Shown: one piece after another, positions 50,001 to 63,004 of the stretch | Layout: each line of letters opens with the position of its first letter | Position numbering within the stretch: position 1 is the stretch's first letter | Source: Petrosia ficiformis | Lineage: Eukaryota > Porifera > Demospongiae > Haplosclerida > Petrosiidae | Assembly (NCBI GenBank): GCA_947044365.1 | Contig: OX345652.1 | Location: 4,743,374-4,807,373, forward strand | DNA length: 64,000 nucleotides | Reading direction: 5' to 3' | Notes under the pieces: generated by a model | Seen by the model: the letters and a program-made list of their open reading frames with translations, nothing else | Database searches by the model: none | What the model was told of the DNA's origin: nothing | Translations under genes and position numbers: made by a program

Positions 50001-53000
50001 TGTACGTAGTCTATTTACAGTTATACTGTTTGACAGTTATTACATACCAATATGCTACAAACTACAAATAGATGACATATATATATAATAGACACCTAAT
50101 CAATGTGTGTACGTAGTCTATTTACAGTTATACTGTTTGACAGTTATTACATACCAATATGCTACAAACTACAAATAGATGACATATATATATATATAAT
50201 AGACACCTAATCAATGTGTGTACGTAGTCTATTTACAGTTATACTGTTTGACAGTTATTAGATACCAATATGCTACAAAATACAAATAGATGACGTATAT
50301 ATGAAATAGACACCAATCAATGTGTGTACCTAGTCTATTTACAGTTAGACAGACTGACTGATACCTGGTGTGAATGTTTCTGACTTGCAACATATTTTAG
50401 AAAGTATAAGAAACATTGCAGAGCTTCTCTGTTTTCATCTGGAAGCAGCAGCATAATGGCTTGTAATGCTTGTAACCTCACCTCTTCAGGTATACCTGTA
50501 GAAAATACAAACAGTATATCATTTCATTGTAGTGTTGGGTAATGCTGACATTTATCTGATGAGGCCACTAAATAAATATAGAGCAAATGAATGTTGCATG
50601 ATCCTTCTCTAATTGTCGTATTATTTGCTGATTTTCATAGATTATGGGTGGAGTGTTTCATAAGAACTTTTGTCAGCTTTATAACTTTCGAAGTACAAAT
50701 GATCAAACATTCTAACATGCTTTGTTGGAAAGAAGTGTCATTAAGACAGACTGATGTAAAACTCATACTTCGCTAGATGCAGGAAGACTGAAAGAAGCCA
50801 TGCCTAGCAGATTACTTACCCTGTTTGATAGCTTTTATATAGTATGGTAGAGAAAATACTAGTGAGGTTTCGTTCTGAGAAGTGTATACATGCCAAGTCC
50901 AGAAGTGTCCAGTTCTTGTGGTACAGCGGGATCACACACACAGACGGACATTTTTTCAAACCATTAACATTAACCCTCCCAAAGGGGGAGGATCAAATAT
51001 TATACATATCATTATGTATTCTTAATGTGAGGTAATAAATAAATACAAATAGAACAGAAACTGATATTATATACATGTACTTAGTTTCTCCTCCTCCTCA
51101 ATAAAACCTAATTTATGTATTATATACATGTTATATCATTCAAATGGGTATTATATTTTGTTTACTATATTCTAATATTTTACATAAGGTAGTAATATAG
51201 TTAATTGCGCCATAAATAATTCATCATGATAATATAATTGGATAATTGCCAAACATTACTACATGTACAGTTGGTAAGAACATCTGTCCGGAGTGCAGAG
51301 TGTCGTGGTTTCAAATCCCACCTAAGGCAACTCATTTTCATTTTTTCATTTGCCTCAGGTGTCTTTCTTTCTTTCTTCCTTCATTCTTTCTTTCCATCAC
51401 AAGTGTTATCATGTATATACATATCTGTACAATTATACATTTTAACTTACATTCGTAGCTTGAAAGCAATGCTTCTGATAGTTTCGTTGTTAAGAGAGGT
51501 TCTGGTAACTCACGGAAATACAACTTGATAACATCAGCTATTTCATAGCTAGAATATTCAGAGAAATCCACTTGATCTAGAATTAATAAACTTAGCTCAT
51601 CAATCCTTTATATACCTACCTACTAACCTGCATTCGTTTCCATTTGTTGTCTTAAAGATGCAACTCTTGGTTTAGCAGCTGTTCTTCTAAACAAACCAAC
51701 TTTTTCCATGCCTGAATGCCAACACGAAATTGTTATTATAAGTACAATAATAATAATAATTATTATTATCAAAACGGTTTTTTTTATTATCAAATATTAT
51801 CAAATGCTCACCAGTTGCTTTTAAATGATCCATAGCTTGTAATATAAGAGGAGGAAGAGCAGTACCATGCTTTAGTACATTGGTTGCTAGGTTACCACCA
51901 AATATGGTCTTATCTATGAAAATAGATAGGAGATAATGACACGATTTTTTGTATGACTGCCTGTGTACATATTATATACATGCATGTAATACTATATATA
52001 TTCTCTATGCACATGCATATACATACACACATATATAATTATGTACATACACAAATATTGGTCACGCATAGCCATAGCATAGTAATGAATACCACTATAG
52101 AATTGATGTGATATATATATCATTACTAGCATGTAATAGTAAATTCATTACCAATTATAGTAACAATGACAGATACTATCATATAATTTACATGAGGAAG
52201 ATAGTGAGACAAAAACAGATGAGAGACAGACAGAGAGAGTGAGTGGGTGTGTATATGTGTGTGTTTGTGTGTACTAACTTCTTAATGAATGTTGTTTGTG
52301 TTTCCTCGTCTTAAGAATGCGTGATCTATTTAATAAGGTAGTGAATAGTAACTCCCAATACATATATATGAATTCTTATGATATAGTTGATGTGACTTAC
52401 ACATTTGCTTTCCCATTGTGAAGTTCCAGCTGTGCTGTTAATTTCACAAGCGAGAGTTTACGCAATACACTGATTTGACCTACAGATAATTCCTCAATTG
52501 GGATCAATCTGAAATAGAAAGATAGATAGCATTTACTAATAGATATTAATAGATATTAATTACTAAATGTAATCAAAGGAAGTTTAGTGATAAGAGTAGT
52601 TTAATGTTAAGATAATAATCAATATTAACAAACAATTAAAAACAATCTTACTTACGTTCTGAGTGGTTTGAACACATGTCTGAAACTGTGTTGCCGTTGG
52701 AAACTGTGCCATTTTGCTCTTATTGGTCTGTATATAAGAAAAATATTAAACTTGGCCAATAGTCATACATCAAGCTATGTCTAGCTTGTCTAACACATCA
52801 CAGCACAATGTCAGGCAAGGTGAGACTAGCAACAAAACATTCTAAGAATTCAAACTAATAATTATAATTAGTTACAATTAGGTAAAGGAGACATCGTCAC
52901 GTGAACTTGCTTTAGTTATAGCTAAATTCTATCATTAATAACTATAAATAGAAATTGGTTAGTTAACTGAACCCATAACTGTAACTAAACTTGAGAAACT

Positions 53001-54898
53001 AGTTCTAATGTTAATGAAATTAGTATTGCATATACAATACATCATACTTACTGAGACAATGATGAATTGTGTCCCTCCATCAATTCCACCTGTTCCAAAA
53101 ATGATCCAGTGTCTGTAGAACCCATGGTATTGCGTCGAATCAAATGGAAATGTGGTTTATCTTCTGGGGTACTTCCGGTTTCTTCATTAAGAGACTCATT
53201 AGGACTAGGGCCCCAAGTAGTTTCACTGTATGTACTGGATCTACAACATGCCCCAGAATCACCTTCACCACTTCCTCCTCGTGAATGTACTGGTGGACTC
53301 TCACTCATATCATCTTCTGTAAGGAAATCATCTTTAGCTAACAGAGAGTTGTCACTGTTAGTAGAGAGACGATTATCAAACACTTTATCATTAATGTCAT
53401 CAGGAACTAGACAACTGGCAAAGATATTTGGCAAAGATCTTGAAATTACAGCATCATTTCTTAAATGGGACAAGGTTGTTTCAAACTCATCTAGCATGCC
53501 TGAGGCAAAACTACCAAGACATTCCAGTCCATCTTGAGATGAATGTAAATCCCCTTCACCTCCAGAGTAACTTCCCATACTAAATCGTGGCTTAACTTTA
53601 GCATTTGAAGATGAAACACTAACAATGTCTTTAATAGGCGATACTGGTGATTCATCTCTTTCATTATTTAGACAAAATGTGTAAGTTTTTACAAGTCCTC
53701 CTCCAAGTTTACTTGGACTTATACTCAATTCGGACACAAGCAGAGACTGGTTCCCGTCTAAAGGAGATATGGGAATATTACAGCTGATCTTTGAGTTAGT
53801 TCGGTTAATCATTGTTCTTGACCATCGCCTCTCTGTCTTCTGGAACTGCCACTGGTCACTGAGCGCTCTTAAGTCGTCCTCGTCTTCAGATTCATCATCC
53901 TGTATAGGATTGTAGTTAAAGTATATTAAATGTACTATATCGTAAAACCTTTGATAAAGGACACCCTTACTAAGGAGTCCTTAGTAAGGACACTTGTATA
54001 GTTGTGTTGGTTCCAATACTGTGTATGTATATACATTAGTCAAAGGTGTCCTTTATAAATAGATTCCGCTGTCTGTATACACTGTTTAGATAACATCCCA
54101 CGATCCCATAACATGAAAAATTAACAAAACAAAGACTGCAATAACAGAGCATCGTTGGGTGTTGCTGGGCTGCATACCAACAAGTTAAGAATTAATTGAG
54201 CTAGGGAAATACCATGCAGTACATATTTAGATAGATAATATTCCCTAATACATTTCCTTCTTACTTTTGTAAGTACTTCTTCCAGCAAATCTGCACATCT
54301 GTTGAGAATGTTTAGTCGTCTTTATAAGAAAAGATGAAAATATGGCATTAGCTTTATATATATAAGATGATGTATAATTACTTTATTAATGCTTCTATTG
54401 CAGGTGAGTCGAGAAATGTATGATCCTTCTCAACTCTTAGCTTAGTAAGATTAAGAGGAAATTCTCCAGCTGGTTAGATAGATATAATTATAAACAAATT
54501 GTTAAAGATATAATTGGTGCTTACTTTCAAACTTCTGTACATATTGTGGAAAACCAGCTGATTTTAACCAGATGCAAGCATCCTGGGCTTCGTGTACTGC
54601 AGAGGGAAAAATATAGAAGAAATGTAAAGATGTGAATACAACAGACACGTCACAGCACTTGCAGTGCAGCTTCAATCTGCACTTTTTATAATAACAGTCT
54701 TGTACCTCTTCTCTGATGTATTTCAGCTGCAGTACCACCACTAAATTTCCTCTGCACCGCGTTTTTAGCTCGCATAAGTGGCGACGAAGGATAAATGAAA
54801 GAATGACGGTCTGGAAATCCCTTTTGCTCGTCAAATTTAGATTCAATAGAAGATATCCAAAGAAACATTGGATTAACAAAGTCTATATTATCTTCCAT
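47010..54898 (-). CDS. DLC1-like: SAM-RhoGAP-START protein, DLC1/STARD13/STARD8 family
   Basis: Exons: 54706-54898, 54525-54596, 54382-54469, 54265-54319, 53052-53899, 52656-52727, 52401-52508, 52279-52325, 51812-51913, 51628-51711, 51451-51576, 50365-50495, 49289-49654, 48855-49018, 48668-48793, 47717-47893, 47010-47130; 959 residues. Family members inactivate RhoA at focal adhesions. The SAM domain (about 65-135) begins EAQDACIWLKSAGFPQYVQKFE and ends RLNILNRCADLLEEV. A long Ser-rich linker contains DDESEDEDDLRALSDQWQFQ, and then AKWHSFQRQHS as in DLC1. The RhoGAP domain (about 498-700) has FGGNLATNVL, GMEKVGLFRRTAAKPRVASL with the arginine finger, and YFRELPEPLLTTKLSEALL. The START domain (about 745-955) has LKLWRGTTEIPV, LDPHTEVFQYVTSSV, RYLIEKTADGNSQLSLYC and PEFYNHAFGRYLASSI. 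Vertebrates have three such genes; one sponge gene would be their common relative. Confidence 0.94.
49725..49897. mobile_element. Foldback (MITE-like) element in DLC1-like intron
   Basis: AATTTGTAAAGCCATGAG followed by TTCTCTTTAAATG at the left end is inverted at the right as CATTTAAAGAGAA, then TACATTGCTTTACAAATT. The arms are about 31 bp and the total about 173 bp. There is no coding capacity. Confidence 0.65.
49955..50350. repeat. ~109-bp tandem repeat (nearly four units) next to DLC1-like exon 12
   Basis: Units begin with GATGACATATATATA at about 49962, 50071, 50178 and 50289 and contain TAGACACCTAATCAATGTGT, CGTAGTCTATTTACAGTTAT and ACCAATATGCTACAAA. They differ slightly in the number of TA steps. 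The array stops 15 bp before the donor of exon 12. Confidence 0.85.
51250..51335 (+). mobile_element. tRNA-derived SINE or tRNA pseudogene
   Basis: CAGTTGGTAAGAACATCTGT (51269-51288) resembles a tRNA A box and D arm, and GGTTTCAAATCCCACC (51307-51322) resembles a T arm/B box about 30 bases later. A CTTTCTTTCTTTCTTCC tail-like microsatellite follows. The acceptor stem does not pair well, so a functional tRNA gene is unlikely. It lies in DLC1-like intron 11, antisense to the gene. Confidence 0.5.
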
Positions 54899-55225
54899 TA
54901 CGAAGCAGCACTACTTGTTAATTATGAACGCACTGTACAGTGTACAATCGATCCTACGTGCATGCTGCTCGCCAACCACGCCTACAAGTATTAATGTTTC
55001 AGTGTAAATTCCAATCATTTTTGTGCTATATAATTACCATTAATGATAATTGATTTATTGCAAGGCTCTGATTCCTGATTTTCCAGTTTCTAATTCTCTC
55101 ATTCCTCGATATAAATAACACTTTGCATGAACAATAATCCTTGGGTCAAATATTGTACACATGTTAATAACCCGCGCCAGGGTTCTAATGATTTCTTTCA
55201 TTATGGTCATGAATATGGAACTTAC

Positions 55226-55439
55226 CCACTCTTCGTATGCGACCATCATGGTTAAATATAGGTGAAATAGATCCATTAGAAAGCAAATCTTCTAAACTCA
55301 CTGCTGGAGAGCATTTTATCCGTCGATTAGTCTACAAGAACAAACAGAGCATATCAATATCATAACTCAACATAACATATATACTACTATGTAAACCTAT
55401 ATATACTACTATGTAAACCTATATATATATATATATAAT

Positions 55440-55472
<33 letters not shown>

Positions 55473-55970
55473 TAATTTATATTAGTTTCAGGATGTGAAA
55501 TTCTAGGAAAGATGACAGGAATAGGGGGAGCACCATGTAAATATCTGTATAGTATTTTGGGCATGTGTACCTGAAGCTCCCCCTTGTTCCTACGCCTATG
55601 ACAACATCTGGTAAGCATTTCACTGTACAACATGTGTAAGCATATAATAGCCTGTAAGCATGTGATGAGCATTGTAGTCATCAGTGCCTATCGTGCACTA
55701 TATAGCTAGCTTGCAAAAACGAGCTAATTCTTTAACAGCTTCCCATTACGTAGTGATTTTGATTGAGGTGGTTTTTCCTCATCTTGGGAGTTACCATAAT
55801 ATAGTGAAAATATGTATGGTAAGTTTAATTACTAAAATCATTTTTATTATACTAACCTTACTCATGCCTAATCCATCACAGGTGTCTGATAATGGTGTTG
55901 GTAGTGAACTAAGAGAAGTTGAAGAACAGCTTGCAGCTGATGGTGTACGCACTCCATCTGACATGACAAA
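55226..55970 (-). CDS. DLC1-like: Alternative 5' exons of the DLC1-like gene
   Basis: Exon A (55857-55970, ATG at 55964) encodes MSDGVRTPSAASCSSTSLSS and ends ...GLGMSK. Exon B (55226-55331) encodes TNRRIKCSPAVSLEDLLSNG and ends ...RIRRV. Exon B ends in phase 1 (GTG G before GTAAGT). This fits the SAM exon at 54596 just as exon 1 of the shorter model does: both give V-H-E-A-Q-D at the junction. The likely reading is two promoters making two N termini (about 959 and 966 residues), exon 1 of the short form lying inside the intron of the long form. Exon A has its own acceptor (TTTTACAG), so a further untranslated 5' exon should exist. Confidence 0.7.
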
Positions 55971-57625
55971 CTGTAAAATAGAGTTTGTTGTTAGCTGACT
56001 GCTGTAGGTTTGTTTAGGGTGTAGCAGGTAAGTATACATCTTATTTGCCAAATATGATATACACACCCACAACTTTAAAATATGAATTCTCTTAACTGCA
56101 GTTTGTATTACACTGATGTATCACTTGTATGTATACTTATGAATTGAAATACAATCTGCCTCTGTGAAATGATGGGCCAAGTGTCTACAGACCCCTTAAT
56201 AAATATAATTATTATATACCGGTTATACATCCTTACTTTATAAGGTCATACACTTATACCCTTTTAAAACCTACAACTGAGGTCACACTTCCTGTCTACT
56301 GCAGCCAATATTTACAGTGTAAACCAGGATGCAACTACACTAATTTGTTATAATTAATAATTAGACAGTTATCAATGCTATAAATAGTCTGTAATTATGA
56401 ATATGCATGTAAAATACCAACACACATATAGATAAGTAATATTATTACTACAGTATTATTGGATGTAATTATTATACAACAATTGCTTTCCACAACAAGT
56501 TATTGTCAATATAAACAATTATGTATATATTAACATGTTAACAAAAAAATTTAATGGAATTCGAAATTGCAATAAATTTATGAATTTTTTGTTACACATT
56601 CCATAATGCGCAGTCAGAAAAGATGAATATTATTATGATGATACTATATTGGGTAGTACTGTGTTGAGCATGTCTTCTAAGTGCCAAACATGTTTACAAT
56701 CTCATGACTAGACAATACAGTAATTTTACTAACTTGCACTACAAAACCCCAAAGTGTCAACCATATATGACTATGTTGTGGGTGATGGCAAGTGTGAAGT
56801 CATTTTTAATAACTGCAATGGCTGCATCAATCACTCATAGATAGTAGAGTAACATCTATGGTTATTTATACAGTACTCTCATTGCTTTAACTTCTACTCA
56901 ACACAAAGTATTATGATTGACACTTTAGAATTCTGTGGTGGAAGTTTTAATAAAAGTATACTGTTCATAGACACTACAAGTCCTTGTCAATTGGAATTTT
57001 AGATATCCATAATTTCTGTTTAGTAACATTGGTGTCAACAAACCTCAAAGTTTCATGTGACTCGTTTGTGAGCATAACCTCACTAACAATTTCCTTTTGT
57101 TGAATATGTGAAATTGTACCATGACTGTAAAAGAATCCCAAGCATCAATTCAGCCATACATCACGTAAATAATGAGCTGATGAGATTCATTACAGCATAA
57201 ATATTATCATATTTCAAATTCATATACCCCCAGCAGTGGATCAATACATTTGGAAGAGGTATTCATACCACATTACAATATCATGTATGAATTCATAGAA
57301 GCAGATGTAAACACAGGAGGACTCACCAATATATATGTATCTTTTATAAAGTAGATAGTGGGCAAATTCCAGTGGAAATTTCAGAAAGTAGATCTCAGAG
57401 GTGTTACTCTATGATCAACAGACATTACACTGCATCACAGATCCCTAAACTGTCAAGGCTCAAGGCAGGGACTGCAGCTATGACGGAATTTTGAAGTTAA
57501 AAGGTGCGCGCTTGACTATTAGCCACGCCCATCGGAAAACATACCGATTATACCGCAAATACGCACTCGGAAAGCGGTATATAGAAATTTTAGAATCATT
57601 TGTGAAGTGCCAACTGCCAAGTGTG
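55971..57625. other. Divergent intergenic region, DLC1-like / SLAIN
   Basis: This is 1.65 kb, AT-rich, with no exon I can support except a possible upstream untranslated exon of the DLC1-like gene. The plus frame leading into SLAIN is open from an ATG at 57491, but the conserved protein begins at 57626. Confidence 0.5.
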
Positions 57626-59894
57626 ATGGATGAAGGAGAAAGAGTAGAACAACTTGAAGCTATTGTTCAGCAATTAACGGTAGAGAACCAGAAGCTTTTA
57701 ACTCACACAAAAAAGGAAGAAGAAACAGACAATCTGACAAGCAAACAGAACGGTCAAATATTAATCAAAGAAGGAGATGATATAAATAGTGAAGAAGAGT
57801 TGATATCATTAAATGATATGGAGGATCTGGATGAGGATGAATGGTAAGATAAATTCATCTGATTTCGTGTGTGAGACTAGTCTCATTCCCGGGCTGCATG
57901 CTCTGAGAATGGGACACTCCCAGTAGCCATAAAATGTTTAACAAATTTAATATCTAATTTTAGGTTGTACATATCCCCAATACGACCTCCAACTAGAGAT
58001 CAAAAGACTTTGACCCCCTCACAATGGTTAGAAGAGGGTCGAAAGCACAATTTTTCCGCGATCTCTTCTTTGAACGAAGTAAGAAAGACACTAGCTTTCA
58101 CATTAGATGAAGAAGGACGGACCACCAGTTCCTCCATTCCCAGTAGTAAGTGCTTTTGATAGGATGAACAGATGGTTTAATGTATAGGCTACACAAATTA
58201 CAATAACATTTCAGGATTTGTGATTATTGTACGCTAGTAATGCTCTTAATTCTTTTAATTCAGAATTTGGAACCCCTAGGCGCTTACAGCCTTCAAACAC
58301 AACAGCTAAGAGTAAGTTGTCCTTTAATTAAAGCTCAATTTCATTCATCTGTAATTAATTTCATTCTTTTGTAGAGTATCTTGATCAAGTTAGGTTGCGT
58401 AAGAGTTCTCAAAGTGAATCTGAAGATAGCTCCTCAGAGAAATATCCATCTCCTCCTAGAATTATATCACCAACCAATAGAAATTCACACTCTATACATC
58501 CAGTTCGAAATACTCGTAATATACCTGTTAAACCGGTTACTCCCCAAGAGAATATGGTATTATCAAATAACAACTCCAGAACTGAATCTCCACCTTTGAA
58601 AGTGAAATGGATCCCTCGTGAAGTGAGTGATTCTGAAGAAAGCATCTCATCAACAGGAGAGAAATCACTTCCTGTACCTCAGCCTACTAATTCTCTGAAA
58701 ATAAACTGGAATCCTTCAAATGCAGTGACAAGCGACAGTGAAGAGGAGGAGAATGAGATAACTCAGTCATATACAATAGTTAGACAGGTAGAAACACTTG
58801 AACAGGTACAGAACGGTTCAACACCATCACCAGAACTGTCAGAACCAAAGCGACAAGCAACAGTTCAAAGACGAGGAACATTTACAAAAGAAAAAAAAGT
58901 CATCAAACCTCCAACTGGTGACAGTTCTTTAAAAGTCAAATGGGTTCCCAAATCAACAAGTCCCTCATCTTCAGAGGATGATTTGAGTCGTACGTCTAGT
59001 CCTAATGTTGGCAGAGAAGATGAGGTATTTACTTCTTATCCCACTTTAACTAAAAGTCCCATACAACAGAGGGGAATAACCACACCTAGTAGATATTCTC
59101 CAGTGCACACCTCACCCATTCAAAGAGGTATGTCCCCAAATCGACATGGCACCTCTTCTCCATTACAGTACCAAAGAAAGGGATCTGTAGAGGGTATTAT
59201 AACCTCTCATTCCCCTTCTCCTAGTCCAAGGTATCAAACCACACCCACCTCTAGATCACTACATCCACCATCACCCAAAAGAAACAGTGAAGAACATATT
59301 ACAATGAGAGAATCTAGAATTCAATCCCCACAAACCACACCTATGTCTAGATCACTACGTCCACCATCACCCAAAAGAAATAGTCAAGAACAGATTACAT
59401 TGAGAGAATCTAGAGTTCAATCCCCAGGACAAACCACACCTATGTCTAGATCACTACGTCCACCATCACCCAGGAGAAATAGTCAAGAACAGGTTACAAT
59501 GAGAGAATCTAGATTACAATCTCCAGGACAAACCACACCCACAAGGATACAGTCTCCAGGACATGGCATGTCTAAATTGAAGTCACCAACCACACCCACT
59601 GGAGTACAATCTAGATCTCCTGGCTCTAGAGGAATCAGCCCAGTGAGGAGTAGTGGTCAAGGAGTTAAAATACCTCAACCACTGACCACACAGCCAACAG
59701 GAAGAGGACACACAAGTCCTTCCTCTCCTGGTCAAAGGAGACGTATATTACCAGTTACCCCAAATACTGGGAGGGGTCAAAGACAGGTGAGAAGAGGTGG
59801 AGTAAGGCAAACACCTGGTGTTCACAAAGGTTCAGCCCTATCACCCAATCCTCCATCAGTTGATGATGAAGCGTGGTTAGAGGGATGCTTCTAA
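57626..59894 (+). CDS. SLAIN: SLAIN-motif microtubule plus-end protein
   Basis: Exons: 57626-57843, 57964-58145, 58264-58311, 58375-59894; 655 residues. SLAIN proteins bind CLASP/ch-TOG/EB proteins and promote persistent microtubule growth. The N terminus is a short coiled coil (VEQLEAIVQQLTVENQKL). The acidic SLAIN-type motif MEDLDEDEWLYISP spans intron 1, followed by LTPSQWLEEGRKH. The very end, DDEAWLEGCF, matches the DDSWKDGCY end of vertebrate SLAIN2. Between them lies a long basic, Ser/Pro/Arg-rich disordered region with many SxIP- and SPxR-like steps, three LKVKWIP-type boxes, and a four-fold repeat of about 32 residues. ATG 57626 gives the family-like start MDEGERVEQLE; ATG 57491 would add 45 residues. 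Confidence 0.85.
59238..59545 (+). repeat. ~96-bp coding repeat in SLAIN (about 3.5 units)
   Basis: The repeat consensus begins TTPMSRSLRPPSPKRNSQEQ and continues ITxRESRxQSPGQ. It recurs from about 59238, 59335, 59434 and, truncated, 59530. Units are close in DNA sequence. Each adds two proline-directed SP sites and a basic PKR/PRR, and SRSLRPPSP is identical in units 2 and 3. Confidence 0.85.
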
Positions 59895-60060
59895 TGTAAG
59901 TATACTATTGGTATACTATTGGTATATTATCAGTGTACTATTAGTATATTTATTGGATGATCCTAACAAAAGTCACACATTTTCAAATTGTATTTCACAG
60001 ATAATTCAACAACTAATTAATAATTTATTTTGTGATGTCATAATAATGTAAATATTCTGT

Positions 60061-62934
60061 TCACCACTCGTCAAATGTGTTTGTGTCCTCTGAATCAGAA
60101 CATTGCTCAGTTCTTTCACTGTAATTAGAATAAACTATTATAACACTCTTTTATATTAATGGGAATCTCTCATTTATCAAGAAGCCTCCATGATACTACA
60201 TTCATCTTCTGGGACCTAATTCACCCAGATGTCTCCTAATATAGACATCTCTTGGGACCTGATGTTTACTATGGTTGCTATAGAAACAGATCAACTATGA
60301 TTTTTTTACAATAAACATCTCAACTATGACAACCATTGACCCTTGGCTAAAAACTGCAGTCAAAACCTTTGACCCTGTGCCAAAAATCATAGTTGAAACC
60401 CTTGATCCTCGGCTAGAAACTCTTGGCCAAAAACTATTATCCAAAACCTTAGTTGAAACATTTGGCTATATAGCGTTACTATCATGGCCGAGATCAAGAG
60501 TTTCAACTAGAGTTTTTAGCCTGAGGGTAAAGGGGTTCGACTATCATTTTTAGTGGCTTAAGGGATTTTAGCCGAGGGTGAAGAGCTATGTGACTGTATA
60601 TAGACATCCCCTTATATTTTGAGGAGTTTCATAAAACTAATGAAGGACTACTTTATAGTGCCCATGTGACTGTATGATATTATTATTTACATACCTGTTA
60701 GTTGGAAGTGAGTATGAATCCTGTAAAGAAATTGAGTGAGGTTAAATAATGAAAGGCATATGCATGAACTTGTGCAGACTCAAACAAATAAATTTCAAGA
60801 ATGGGACTCGGTCCTCAAGCTGTACTACTGTAAACTCAGGTATTTAAACGTATGAAGTTAAGCATAATTATATTATTCAGTAATGTGAGCCACGTCATAT
60901 TTAATAAACCACACTGGTCTATACATAGTCTTCAGGTAAATGCATAACCCAAATGCATACAGTTTATTAGCAATGAAGTCCACAGAAAAACAGACTCTCC
61001 AGGAAGCAACACGACTGCAGCCAAACTTGAACCACTGACCATTTGATCAAGCTCTAACCACTAAGCCATGCCATGTTGCCTCCTGGAGGCAGTCTGGCTT
61101 TGGACTTCATTGCTAACCGTTAGGATGGTTCTTCCTAATTAACTTCTCTATATATCATACAAGTTTATGGTATATTACTAACCTTTTCCAATATATCAGA
61201 CTTTGTTTCCAGCTGGTCCTGGTCCTGGTCCTGGTCCTGGTCCTGGTCCTGTTCTCGTTTTTGTCTCACTATTTTCATATACTCTTCCATTATGTCCTTC
61301 ACCTCTTCTCTCTTCTCTTCCTCCTCTTCAATTCTCTCCTCAGACCATACACCTGGATCTCCTTGTTCCATTTCTTGTAATTCATTTTTTACTTTTTCTC
61401 TTTCTAGTTGTTCTTGCTCCTCTGTTTGAGCTCTCTTCTTTGCTCTCTCCTTCTCCCATTCCTCGAATGACAGCTCCTGGTTATCTACAGCCATAGTTTT
61501 AGGAAGCCTTACACTAACTGATGTCTGACTTTCTTCCATGCTTTTATCTTCACTTTCTTGGCTTTTTGAAAGTTCTTCCAGCTGTTCTATTTCATTAGTA
61601 CTGCTTGTTATGGGTACTACCTCATGTGATTCACTTTGCCATACACTGTCCAAAGAGAGGAATTTATTAGGCTGGTTGAGTGGTTGAACTGGCTGTTGTA
61701 TTGTACTTGTGTACTGAGAATCAGAAATAGATGCTGACGTCGAAATTGGATTAATGGTAGTGACTGGTGACAATAGATTACAAGTTGAAGTTGTTACTAC
61801 TGGATTAGAAATGGGTTGAGTGGTATTGGTCGATGGATGAATGGATAAATGTGTATCACTTGTTGTATCTACAAGTAAAGGAACACTGGATGACACTACA
61901 ATGGGTTTGTGGTGGGTAGTAGTTGGTGGTTGTAGAGGGATGTTTGTTACTATGGGAACCGTATTGGTATATGATACCAGAGGATAACTATCACAAGATG
62001 ACTGAACAGATTGACCACTAGAGAAATGTGGCTGATGTGTATGGATTGTTCTTGACAGTTGTAAGTGACCACTTGTTACTGGAAGAGCAACAGGTTGTAG
62101 AGTAGAATTAGTAGTTGATTTGGTTACTGTGGAAATGGCTTGAGTTTCTATAGCAACAGTTGCTTTAGTTACAAAGAATGGAGAGATAACTGTTGAAGTG
62201 GAAGATGGAGAGGAAGGTGTAATGGAGTGACTGGGCAGGTAAGAAGTTGCATGAGAGCTTGGAGTAGTGAATGGTTGATGGTGAGAGATTGAAGTGGTGG
62301 AAGGAAGAGAAGAAGAGGTGAGAGGTTGGTATTGCCCGTATGTCTTCTCTAGTTCCTATATGTCTGTAATAAATATAGAATACAGGATGTATCAGTGAGG
62401 CCTCACCTCTGCCTCCCTTTCTAATCTGACAAATGTTGCTCTAGCTTCTGCTATTAGCTGAGCAGAAGTATCAGAGAAACTTACTTCATGAGGAAGTGGA
62501 CTTGGTACTAGTAAAGAATCAAGAGGAGGGAGAGGACTAAGATCAGTGGTTGAGGAGATACTGGTGGACTTCATTGGACTAGATCTAAAATATATAAAAA
62601 GACCAGAGTGTATCAAATATTCCTCCCTGTGCATTTTCACACATTATTTCAATTAACCTTCTTCTTGATCTCAGTCTACTAGTCTCCTTTGCAGGAGAAT
62701 GGTACTTTTTTCCAGAAGAGTGATGACCAGCCACTCCACTAAGTAATATCCGATGTAGATGATCAACTTGTTCTTGAAGATCATGAATTTCTCTTTGTGC
62801 AGATCTGAGCTGAATAGTCTGTTCATCAAATGTCTGTTGTAAATGAAGATTTGCTTCAGTCTAAAGAGAGAAATAGCTAGATAGATATATATCAGAAGAC
62901 ATGGATAGATAAATAGATAGATAGATAGATAGAT

Positions 62935-63004
<70 letters not shown>

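Noticed and set aside
51238..51335. Functional tRNA gene
   Set aside because: A- and B-box-like words are present but the acceptor stem does not close and the anticodon arm is poor; a SINE or pseudogene is more likely.
60326..60553. Plus-strand 75-codon frame between SLAIN and OFD1 exons
   Set aside because: It consists of degenerate internal repeats (variants of AAAACCTTTGACC) inside an OFD1 intron, with no family resemblance.
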